From positions 1 to 64,000 of the forward strand of contig CAJTUV010000002.1 in assembly GCA_910579515.1 (NCBI GenBank): a stretch of 64,000 nt of DNA, given 5' to 3'. Below the pieces are notes generated by a model that did no database searches, was not told where the DNA came from, and worked only from the letters and a program-made list of their open reading frames with translations. Shown here in pieces: positions 17,067 to 24,311 of this stretch. Every line of letters begins with the position of its first letter. Position 1 is the stretch's first letter. This stretch comes from an uncultured Hungatella sp. (GTDB lineage Bacteria > Bacillota > Clostridia > Lachnospirales > Lachnospiraceae). Made by a program: the position numbers and the translations under genes.

Positions 17067-18067
17067 GATAAGGGCTTTGTATGTAATGTGGCGAACCATA
17101 GTTTTGCATAAATGAATGGCTCCGTCGGTCCCGTCGGTCCAGCTGGTCCTTGTGGCCCAGCCGATCCCTGTAAGCCCTGAGGTCCGGTAGGTCCAGTAGC
17201 CCCGTCAGCGCCCGTTGGTCCAGTTGGTCCTTGGGGTCCCGTTGGTCCAGTAGCACCAGCAGCTCCGTTAGTACCCGTTGCTCCAGCCGGTCCTTGTAGT
17301 CCTTGAGGTCCCGTAGGCCCCGTTGGGCCAGTAGCCCCGTTAGCGCCTGTAGGTCCAGCCGGCCCCTGTAAGCCCTGAGGTCCGGTAGGCCCAGCAGCCC
17401 CGTCAGCGCCTGTAGGCCCAGTCGGTCCTTGTAGTCCTTGAGGTCCCGTAGGCCCCGTTGGGCCTGCCACACCCTGCAGCCCCTGAGGTCCTTGGGCTCC
17501 CTGAGGTCCGGCTGGTCCGGTAGCTCCTGGAGCGCCGGCTGGCCCCTGTGCCCCTTGCGGTCCTTGGGGTCCCATGGCGCCTACTTCACCTGGAATCCCT
17601 TGAGGCCCCTGAGGCCCCTGTAATCCGGCGGCTCCGGTGGGGCCTGTTGGTCCGGTAGCTCCTCTGGGCCCGGTAGCCCCGGTAGGACCAGCGGCAGTCA
17701 CTAAATCATAATCTGGAGAGATGCCTGGAATCCCTCTGGGGAAATTCCGGTTTGCCCGGTAGATGGAACCATTATAATATACCAGATCCCCGTAAAAATA
17801 TTGTTGATTGGGATCAAATGGACTGACCTCGCTCAGACCAGATCCGGCCGGTCCAGTTGGTCCCATGGGACCCTGAGGACCGACTGGACCCTGAGGCCCC
17901 ATAGGCCCGGGAGGACCGGCTGGTCCGGTAGGACCAGGGCAGGAAAAAATGGGATCAGTGTAGCAGAAACAGTCATTTCCATTGCAATTTCCACCACAGT
18001 TTCCACCGCAATTATTTCCGCAGCCCATATTTCTTCCATTGTTAAAATTCATGGAATTGAAAAACAT
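17060..18067 (-). CDS. Collagen-like (BclA-type) protein, N-terminal part truncated by element
   Basis: This 335-residue product begins with a short Asn-, Gly- and Cys-rich head (C-G-N-N-C-G-G-N-C) and a first Gly-X-Y block. A 40-residue insert with F-D-P-N-Q-Q-Y-F-Y-G-D-L-V-Y-Y-N resembles a carbohydrate-binding or BclA-like head module. A long Gly-X-Y block runs to residue about 313. At the right end of the element the frame leaves collagen (G-P-T-E-P-F-I-Y-A-K) and stops 62 bases inside the element. No trimerising C-terminal domain is left. The start is ATG 18067 with AAGGAG. It lies 47 bp downstream of a glycosyltransferase gene, fitting a glycosylated spore-surface fibre. The missing half is at 8136-9248. 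Confidence 0.88.
   Translation of the reverse strand: MFFNSMNFNNGRNMGCGNNCGGNCGGNCNGNDCFCYTDPIFSCPGPTGPAGPPGPMGPQGPVGPQGPMGPTGPAGSGLSEVSPFDPNQQYFYGDLVYYNGSIYRANRNFPRGIPGISPDYDLVTAAGPTGATGPRGATGPTGPTGAAGLQGPQGPQGIPGEVGAMGPQGPQGAQGPAGAPGATGPAGPQGAQGPQGLQGVAGPTGPTGPQGLQGPTGPTGADGAAGPTGPQGLQGPAGPTGANGATGPTGPTGPQGLQGPAGATGTNGAAGATGPTGPQGPTGPTGADGATGPTGPQGLQGSAGPQGPAGPTGPTEPFIYAKLWFATLHTKPLSW
17101..17134. other. Right attachment site (attR-like)
   Basis: The arm GTTTTGCATAAA (17101-17112), TGA, ATGG, then CT at 17120-17121 inside heptamer TGGCTCC (17117-17123), after which collagen-coding DNA resumes. It mirrors the left site exactly in spacing, including the ATGG/CCAT bases next to the core. Confidence 0.75.
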
Positions 18068-18114
18068 ATGATCACTCCTTGTATCATTTTATCACGGCCG
18101 GTTTCCCAGCCGCT

Positions 18115-19221
18115 CTACTGTATCATATGTTCCGCAAACAAGTTTGGTTCGTCCATGGGGATTCCTTCAAAATAGCGCATATTCCACTTTACTGCCTCTG
18201 CCTCTGGCTTTCTGGCCTTGGATTTTAAATGGTATTCGTAAGCTTTTTCTCTGTTTCCTATGTGGTCATAGCAAACACAAAGGTTAATCTCAGGCAGATA
18301 GCCGTAATAATCCCATCGAATAAAGCCACCGCTTTCTAAGGGCGGAGTGGTTCTTAACGCCGATTCATACCAAAATATCGCTTCCTGCCAACGTTGTCTG
18401 TCCTGAAAGTAACGGCCAAGTTTAAAACAAGCTTCTCCTCTGGGAGGAGCATACAAGAAACTTTGGAGCAGGGCAGAAACTTCTTCCTCTTCCTGTTTCA
18501 GATTTTGGAAACATTCTGCAAGGTTGTAGCAGGCTTCTATTTTATTTTCCACCCACCCATATCCTTTGAGAAAATCCAAAAACGTTTGAGCAGCTTCTTG
18601 AAACTTTTTGTGGGCGAGCAGCTCTCTTCCATAATAGAAGAGATTTCTTCCTGTCAATGTTTGCCCTTCTGCCAGCATTTTCTCGTAGATTTTTAAGTTT
18701 CGATCAGGGTCTGAAGGAGAGACTTTCCTGTGAACAATCACAATATCTGCGTGTATCACATTTCCCATTGGAGTGATGGCTTCGTGAACCCGCCCTTCCC
18801 AGAGATAACCGGCTTTATTTCGAATGAGCCGTTCGCGATAATAAGAAAACAGAGGGTTCTGGTTCTGATCTTCAGAAATGGCATATTTCATCATTACGAT
18901 ATCTGTATCTTTGTCCAGTGTGCTTTTAAGAAGTTTCAGCTTGTTCTGATTTTCTTCGGTCACCACGTCATCCGCATCCAGCCACATACAATAGTCCATT
19001 GTGGCTTTGGAGAAGGCTTCATTTCTTGCAGCGGCAAAGTCATCTCTCCATGGAAAGTCAAAGATTTTTCCGCCATAGGTTTTGCCGATTTCTTTTGTTT
19101 TATCAGTAGAGCCTGTGTCAACAAGGATGATTTCATCTGCAAATGATTTTGCCGATTCCAGACAGCGCCTAAGCACCTGCTCTTCATTTTTTACGATCAT
19201 ACATAAACTGATGGTAATCAA
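18115..19221 (-). CDS. Glycosyltransferase family 2 with TPR-like tail
   Basis: This 368-residue enzyme has an N-terminal GT-A domain (about 1-200): S-L-C-M-I-V-K-N-E-E at the start, V-D-T-G-S-T-D and W-L-D-A-D-D as the metal-binding motif near residue 83. Helical tetratricopeptide-like repeats fill about residues 200-340. This architecture is found in protein O- and S-glycosyltransferases such as SunS and in enzymes next to collagen-like spore genes. The start is TTG 19221 with TAGGAG in front. A sigma-K-like promoter lies just upstream, and the collagen-like gene follows 47 bp downstream. It likely glycosylates Thr residues of the collagen repeats, by context. Confidence 0.88.
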   Translation of the reverse strand: MITISLCMIVKNEEQVLRRCLESAKSFADEIILVDTGSTDKTKEIGKTYGGKIFDFPWRDDFAAARNEAFSKATMDYCMWLDADDVVTEENQNKLKLLKSTLDKDTDIVMMKYAISEDQNQNPLFSYYRERLIRNKAGYLWEGRVHEAITPMGNVIHADIVIVHRKVSPSDPDRNLKIYEKMLAEGQTLTGRNLFYYGRELLAHKKFQEAAQTFLDFLKGYGWVENKIEACYNLAECFQNLKQEEEEVSALLQSFLYAPPRGEACFKLGRYFQDRQRWQEAIFWYESALRTTPPLESGGFIRWDYYGYLPEINLCVCYDHIGNREKAYEYHLKSKARKPEAEAVKWNMRYFEGIPMDEPNLFAEHMIQ

Positions 19222-19249
19222 AATGACTACTCCTAAGGGGTCTTTGTAC

Positions 19250-19277
19250 TATACTATGAGTAGAAAGCCCGGATTGT
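19250..19277 (-). promoter_or_regulatory. Candidate sigma-K promoter of glycosyltransferase-collagen operon
   Basis: On the minus strand ACA (19277-19275), a 16-base spacer and CATAGTATA (19258-19250), an exact match to the sigma-K -10 pattern CATANNNTA. It lies 29 bp before the TTG start. Late mother-cell expression would fit a spore-surface protein. Confidence 0.5.
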
Positions 19278-19327
19278 CCTGTAATTTATGAAATTCTACT
19301 GCCAGTCGCTTATCAGTTTAGGGCAGC

Positions 19328-19630
19328 GTGAAGTTTATGCATGAGATTAATAAGACGGCTTTTGGAGAATTTCTGGCAGAGAGAAGAAAACTGTTTCTCG
19401 AAATTCTCAGCCTGATTTTTGGAGTTTATTTTTGGCTTTTTATGAAGGAAAGGATTCCAGCTTATTATGATGAGAATCGAGTAAGCATATACAATGACGA
19501 AATGTTTCGGATAAACGCTTTGGAAGTGACCTTCAATAACAGCAACTGGCCTCATATTGTAAGGATTCCTTATGGGGGAAGTTTTCTGGTAAATACTAAA
19601 GTTATGGGGACTTCATGCCGATATAGTTAG
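19328..19630 (+). pseudogene. Probable remnant of an XRE-type membrane regulator
   Basis: The open frame of 100 codons begins N-K-T-A-F-G-E-F-L-A-E-R-R-K, the usual first helix of XRE-family helix-turn-helix proteins. It then jumps directly to a hydrophobic segment (L-F-L-E-I-L-S-L-I-F-G-V-Y-F-W-L) with no remaining helix-turn-helix. The tail Y-N-D-E-M-F-R-I-N-A-L-E-V-T-F-N-N-S-N-W is not recognised. No good ribosome site or promoter is seen. I read it as an internally deleted relic, but a real small membrane protein cannot be excluded. The rest of this intergenic stretch (19631-19743) shows nothing recognisable. Confidence 0.35.
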
Positions 19631-19743
19631 TAAGCTGGCTGTAAAGTATTTGGTGATTGCAAACTTTTTCAGACGCGTTCCCGCACAGAGCATAAACCGA
19701 AAGAACAGGCATCCTGGGGCTTTCTGGAATTTAAGCCGGAGAG

Positions 19744-19772
19744 TTGCATTTTCAGGCTATTTATGCTATATT
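19744..19772 (+). promoter_or_regulatory. Sigma-A promoter of the TnpB-like gene
   Basis: TTGCAT at 19744-19749, spacer 17, TATATT at 19767-19772, about 82 bp before the ATG. The leader of about 75 bases has no obvious hairpin with T-run. Confidence 0.6.
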
Positions 19773-19854
19773 ATACGCGCAATAGTTTCGTGTGCTGACC
19801 GCGAAAGTAATACATACTAGTGCAACGATGTACTAAGAAAAAGGATGTTGGAAA

Positions 19855-21174
19855 ATGCCGTCGGACAAGATATGCAAGACGATTCACCAGTATAATAGAG
19901 AACCGATTCCAAGGGAATATATGGAAAAGCTTGTGGAAATTGCAGAGGATTACACAAAGGTTAAGAATTATGTGTATACCCGTTTTGGTGGAATCGGAAG
20001 CTTGTCAAAGCTTTATCCTGGCTATATGGTTCAGAACGAAATGACGCAAAGCGGGCTGAGAGGGCAATTACAGATGCCCTCAGTATATTTTTATCTTGCC
20101 GTTTTTGAGGCTTTAGGAGATATCAAAAGCCAGTGGTCCAATATAAGAGCAAGAATCTCTAAACTGGTAGGGCAGAATGAGGGCTTTACGGAAGATGAAA
20201 AGCACTATCTGCGATTCCTTTTAAAGGTGACCAACGCATTTGACGCTGCATTGAATGAAAGGCCTATAAAGCTTCAGAGAGACATACAGGCTCAGTATGA
20301 TTGTCTGGCAGGCAAGGTGGACGTTCTGAAAATGCATCGGTATGTGCGCAGGCAGGTGCGAAAGTACCATGTAAAACTTCGCGCTACAGAGGCAGGAGGA
20401 TTTTCCACAGCCGGAAAAGCATACCGCTATGGGGACCATGGAATTTATATTTCTATCAAAGAAAAGAGAAAACGTATTTTTGTGCCTCTGACGGATAACA
20501 ACCAGTATGACAGACAGCTTTATATCAAGCTGATTCCAGAACAGAACAATTTGGAGATCAAGGTTCCCATTGATGTGGCTGTGCGCAGTTATGCAGATTA
20601 TACCGGAGAAATCGGTCTTTCTTTGGGGATGCAGGTGATGCTGACTACAGACGAGGGACACCGATACGGAGAACGGTTGGGGGAGTATCAGTCGTCTTAT
20701 GCAGACTGGATACGGGAACAGACCGCTGTCTATAACCGAAACAGAAAGGACAATCCTGGAAGAAAGAAGTACAACGCCAGGAAAAGTCAGTTTGAGGAAC
20801 AGCTTCACAGTTATATCAATCAGGAGCTGAACCGTTTTTTTCGAACAGAAAAGCCAAGAATTTTGTATCTTCCCAGGCTTCCCAGGTCTATGACAGGGGG
20901 AGTCAGTAAAAGGATTAATCATTACGCGGCGCTGTGGCAGAGAGGCTACATCCGCAGCCGTTTAGAGCAGAAATCCAGAGAGCGCTCTGTGGAGATTGTG
21001 GAGGTTATAGGAAAGGACATCAGCAATGAATGCAGCCGCTGCGGAGCCATAGGTTCCAGACAGGAAGGAACGTTTTTTTGTCAGTCCTGCGGATACAAGG
21101 CAGAGGAAAAAACCAATGGAGCCCAGAACGCAAAGAAGCGCGGAACGACGGGGAGAGTTTTGGTTGAAAGATAG
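19855..21174 (+). CDS. TnpB-like protein with substituted RuvC active site (TldR-like candidate)
   Basis: This 439-residue relative of the RNA-guided nuclease TnpB has an N-terminal helical and beta part (about 1-240), a RuvC-like fold (about 250-425) and a zinc finger with C393, C396, C409 and C412. The three catalytic acids are missing. The RuvC-I motif, normally G-I-D-L-G, is G-L-S-L-G (S256). The RuvC-II position, normally E in I-V-V-E-D-L, is P340 in I-L-Y-L-P-R-L. The RuvC-III D-x-N is K-T-N (K419). The rest of the fold is intact with no stops, so the protein is probably kept for RNA-guided DNA binding. No TnpA or insertion-sequence ends are visible. The glycan cluster starts 73 bp downstream. 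A guide RNA would be expected at its 3' end; I could not define it. Confidence 0.75.
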   Translation: MPSDKICKTIHQYNREPIPREYMEKLVEIAEDYTKVKNYVYTRFGGIGSLSKLYPGYMVQNEMTQSGLRGQLQMPSVYFYLAVFEALGDIKSQWSNIRARISKLVGQNEGFTEDEKHYLRFLLKVTNAFDAALNERPIKLQRDIQAQYDCLAGKVDVLKMHRYVRRQVRKYHVKLRATEAGGFSTAGKAYRYGDHGIYISIKEKRKRIFVPLTDNNQYDRQLYIKLIPEQNNLEIKVPIDVAVRSYADYTGEIGLSLGMQVMLTTDEGHRYGERLGEYQSSYADWIREQTAVYNRNRKDNPGRKKYNARKSQFEEQLHSYINQELNRFFRTEKPRILYLPRLPRSMTGGVSKRINHYAALWQRGYIRSRLEQKSRERSVEIVEVIGKDISNECSRCGAIGSRQEGTFFCQSCGYKAEEKTNGAQNAKKRGTTGRVLVER

Positions 21175-21247
21175 GAATTGAAACACAACGGGCGGTGGCA
21201 GAGCTCCATAAGCCGTTATGCGATAAAGTCAAAAGGGACGAAACGAG

Positions 21248-23713
21248 ATGAACAAATCACAGAAAAGTCATGCCGGAGAGTATGTGAAACTGTTGAGCAG
21301 AGCTCATGACGAGATAAGAAAAGCAGCAGAAGTGAAAAAATATGATATTGTCAGAGACTTATTGGAGCAGTGCCAGGAGGCGGCTCTCGAGTTAGGCAAC
21401 ATGATTGAAGCCGTTGAGGGAGAAGGTGTCCCTACGATTCCTCTTCTGGAAAGTTATTGCGAGCTGACGTATCAGCTCCATGAAGAGATATGGGAAAATC
21501 ATGTAATCAGCCCTGGAAAGGTGTATAAAAGCCTGCGGAAGTCTCTGGTTTTGGTGGAGAACAGCGTAAAACACGATATTCCCCTGCGCACAGAGGCGGT
21601 ATTTCTTCCTTACAAGGCTTCTATGTGGGATTCTTTAGAGAGTGTGTGGAAAGCGGCAGACGAGGACCCAGATTGTGACGCTTATGTGATTCCGATTCCA
21701 TATTATGATAAGAATCCAGACGGAAGTTTTCGGGAAATGCACTATGAAGGGAATGACTATCCAGACTATGTGCCTGTGACCTGGTATGAGGACTATGATT
21801 TTGCAGAACGTCAGCCGGATATGATCTTTATCCATAATCCTTATGACGAGTGCAATTTCGTTACCAGTGTCCATCCGTTTTTTTATTCGAAGAATTTAAA
21901 GCAGTTTACGGAAAAATTAGTATATATACCATATTTTATTTTGGGTGAAGTCGATCCGAACAACAAACAGGCGGTTGATGGAGTGGCCCATTTCTGTACC
22001 TGTCCTGGGGTCATAAATGCCGATAAGGTGATTGTGCAGTCAGAAGCTATGCGGCAGGTTTATATTCATGTTATGAGCGATTTTGCGGGGGAGGATACTA
22101 GGAAGTATTGGGAAAAGAAGATTCTGGGTCTTGGATCGCCGAAGGTAGATAAGGTGATGAGCACCAGGAAGGAAGATCTGGAGGTGCCAAAGGAATGGCT
22201 GAAGATTATTGAGAAGCCGGACGGAAGCTGGAAGAAAATTATATTTTACAATACCAGTGTGACAGCTCTTCTACAGAATAATGAGAAAATGCTTCAGAAA
22301 ATGGAAGATGTGTTTCGGGTATTTAAAGAGAATCAGGCAGAAGTGGCGCTTTTGTGGCGACCTCATCCTCTGATTAAGGCCACGATTGAGAGTATGCGAC
22401 CGGAGCTTTGGAAGGCATATGAGAAGATTGTGGAGAAGTATTGTATGGAGGGATGGGGGATTTATGACGATTCGGTTAAGCTGGAGCGGGCGATTGAGGT
22501 GAGCGATGCGTATTATGGGGATCCTAGTTCGGTGGTGAGGTTGTTTCAGGAGGTTGGAAAAGATATTCTGATACAGAACCTAGATTTTACTAATGTAATA
22601 GAACAACAGATTGTTTCGGCAGAAGCAATTTCAGAAGCTGAAGATGGATATTGGTTTGTTCCATTTTATGGAAGAACTTTGTTCAAAATGAATAAATATA
22701 CGTATGAAATAGATGTTGTGGCTCATCTCGATGAAGAAAGAGAGGCAGCACTCTATCTCGGAGTCTTTGAGTATAGAGAGAAGCTGTTCTTACTTCCAAA
22801 GACAGCTGAAAAAATAGCTGTTTATGATAAGAACAATCAGGATGTTCATTATATAGAATTCAGAGATGGTGAAAAGGCACATCCAAGCAATAGTAGTTTT
22901 TTGAGTTTTCATGTACAGGAAAACAAAGTTTTTTTGATTCCTCAATGTTATGACAGTATTGTCCAAATTGATATGGAGACAGAGCGAATAGAAAAAGCAA
23001 GAATCCCCAAATGGATTGAAGGAGACAGGGTATGCGTCGGAAACTCAGCTATATTGGGTCAGAAAATATATATTCCCTGTTTTTCTCATAAGTATATCCT
23101 GATATATGATATTCAGAATTTTAAATGGGAATATAAAATTCCAAACGAAGAGAGTTTGGCATATACGCATATTTTTGAAAAAGATGGAAAGCTATGGTTG
23201 CTTCCGTATGATATAGAGAAAGAAATACGAATATGGAATACAGAGGAAAATCGATTTGAGGATACAATTCCATTTCCGGTTCAGGTTTTGAATCAGAAGA
23301 GGGAAGGAAGAGTTGGATTTGGTAAAAGTCTAAATGATGAAGAACGGGTTTTTCTGCTTGCAACAGGTGGTGAATACAACGTAACAGTTCACATGGAAAC
23401 AAAGAAGATTGATATATGGAGTATTAAGCCACATTACAATGAACATGCTGAAAGTGTTTGGTATCAAAATTTGAGGCAATTAGCATTTTTAAAGACACAG
23501 GAACATGTATATATAATCAGCGGAATGACTGGAGAATGGTTTCAGTATCAAGAAGATACTTGGGAAGACTTGAAAGCCAAATCTCAAGTTAAAAATTTTG
23601 AAGCAATATCATTGGACAACAGATTTATGTTTTTTGGCAACTCTTTATGGGGAGAAAAAATGGAAAATTCCTGTGCACAGCAAATCTATAAAACGATAGG
23701 ATATGAAAAATGA
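21248..23713 (+). CDS. GT-B glycosyl/polyol-phosphate transferase fused to beta-propeller-like domain
   Basis: This 821-residue protein opens the glycan cluster. Residues about 1-90 are helical. Residues about 110-435 look like a GT-B enzyme related to CDP-glycerol glycerophosphotransferases, with L-L-W-R-P-H-P-L near 370 and Y-Y-G-D-P-S-S-V near 420. Residues about 450-815 are a run of short beta-strand repeats with Tyr/Trp-rich turns, consistent with a propeller that could bind glycan. Base use changes near 22560, between the two parts: the first is GC-richer and the second AT-rich like the genes after it. Its stop overlaps the start of gmhA (ATGA). Confidence 0.7.
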   Translation: MNKSQKSHAGEYVKLLSRAHDEIRKAAEVKKYDIVRDLLEQCQEAALELGNMIEAVEGEGVPTIPLLESYCELTYQLHEEIWENHVISPGKVYKSLRKSLVLVENSVKHDIPLRTEAVFLPYKASMWDSLESVWKAADEDPDCDAYVIPIPYYDKNPDGSFREMHYEGNDYPDYVPVTWYEDYDFAERQPDMIFIHNPYDECNFVTSVHPFFYSKNLKQFTEKLVYIPYFILGEVDPNNKQAVDGVAHFCTCPGVINADKVIVQSEAMRQVYIHVMSDFAGEDTRKYWEKKILGLGSPKVDKVMSTRKEDLEVPKEWLKIIEKPDGSWKKIIFYNTSVTALLQNNEKMLQKMEDVFRVFKENQAEVALLWRPHPLIKATIESMRPELWKAYEKIVEKYCMEGWGIYDDSVKLERAIEVSDAYYGDPSSVVRLFQEVGKDILIQNLDFTNVIEQQIVSAEAISEAEDGYWFVPFYGRTLFKMNKYTYEIDVVAHLDEEREAALYLGVFEYREKLFLLPKTAEKIAVYDKNNQDVHYIEFRDGEKAHPSNSSFLSFHVQENKVFLIPQCYDSIVQIDMETERIEKARIPKWIEGDRVCVGNSAILGQKIYIPCFSHKYILIYDIQNFKWEYKIPNEESLAYTHIFEKDGKLWLLPYDIEKEIRIWNTEENRFEDTIPFPVQVLNQKREGRVGFGKSLNDEERVFLLATGGEYNVTVHMETKKIDIWSIKPHYNEHAESVWYQNLRQLAFLKTQEHVYIISGMTGEWFQYQEDTWEDLKAKSQVKNFEAISLDNRFMFFGNSLWGEKMENSCAQQIYKTIGYEK

Positions 23714-24288
23714 AAAATTACATAGAAAAAATAAAGTGGCTACTTGACGAGGCACAGATTACAGATAGATGTATGTGCAGTTATACATATGAAGATGGAT
23801 TAACAAATCTAATTCATTTATTAGAAGCATGTAAGAAAAGTCAAAATACACTTTATTTTTGCGGAAATGGTGGAAGCGCGGGGATTGCGCAGCATATGAC
23901 AGCGGATTTTCTCAAGAATGGTGGGATGAGGACCTACAATCTCTATGGGCCCTCGACGATTACCTGTATTTCAAATGATTTAACTTATGAATATGTTTTC
24001 TGCAAACAGCTCGAGATGCTTGCAGAAACAGGGGATATTTTGATTAGTATTAGCAGTTCGGGGGAGTCAGAAAACATTGTAAAAGCCATTGAAACTATGA
24101 GAAAACAAGGCGGGGTTGTCGTGACTTTGACTGGATTTAGAGAACAAAACAGAATCAGGAGAATGGGAGATTGGAATATTTATATTCCTGTGGAACATTA
24201 TGGAATGGTTGAGTCAATCCACAATCTGATTCTTCAGCAGATTGTGGATATGATTGTTGAAGCTGACGGCATTGCTATGAAAATATAG
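23710..24288 (+). CDS. gmhA: Sedoheptulose-7-phosphate isomerase
   Basis: This 192-residue SIS-domain protein makes D-glycero-D-manno-heptose 7-phosphate, the first step of activated-heptose synthesis. The phosphate-binding loop C-G-N-G-G-S-A lies at 51-57 and the second loop S-I-S-S-S-G-E-S near 112-119. A-Q-H-M-T-A-D-F after the first loop carries the usual His and Asp. It is followed by the genes for the later steps in one operon, which makes GmhA more likely than a generic SIS isomerase. Confidence 0.88.
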   Translation: MKNYIEKIKWLLDEAQITDRCMCSYTYEDGLTNLIHLLEACKKSQNTLYFCGNGGSAGIAQHMTADFLKNGGMRTYNLYGPSTITCISNDLTYEYVFCKQLEMLAETGDILISISSSGESENIVKAIETMRKQGGVVVTLTGFREQNRIRRMGDWNIYIPVEHYGMVESIHNLILQQIVDMIVEADGIAMKI

Positions 24289-24311
24289 GATAATGGAAGA
24301 GCATATGAATA

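Larger units (their letters stand above)
9240..17120. mobile_element. 7,881-bp serine-recombinase element inserted in a collagen-like gene
   Basis: Both ends share the direct heptamer TGGCTCC (9236-9242 and 17117-17123) and carry inverted arms, GTTTTGCATAAA on the right and TTTATGCAAAAC on the left. Circularising the element at the CT would give a nearly symmetric attP. The large serine recombinase lies 60 bp inside the left end with its 3' end facing it. Cargo is a small accessory ORF, a Na/Pi transporter, an unknown protein, a BlaI/M56 pair, a lipoprotein and a small membrane protein. There are no conjugation, replication or phage structural genes, so the element cannot transfer alone; it resembles skin-type intervening elements more than a prophage or ICE. 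Confidence 0.75.

Noticed and set aside
9240..17120. Prophage or integrative conjugative element
   Set aside because: There are no capsid, terminase, relaxase, coupling-protein, secretion or replication genes; only recombinase and unrelated cargo are present.
16963..17472. 169-codon minus-strand frame
   Set aside because: It is a shadow frame of the collagen repeats at the right element end, with no ribosome site and a forced repetitive composition.
8136..18067. Proven in-frame restoration of the collagen gene on excision
   Set aside because: The junction computed by hand is off by one base, so I report the split but do not claim a functional product.
21177..21184. ATTGAAAC, typical 3' end of CRISPR repeats
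   Set aside because: It is a single copy with no repeated unit or spacers nearby, so it is not a CRISPR array. It is kept only as a possible guide-scaffold feature.
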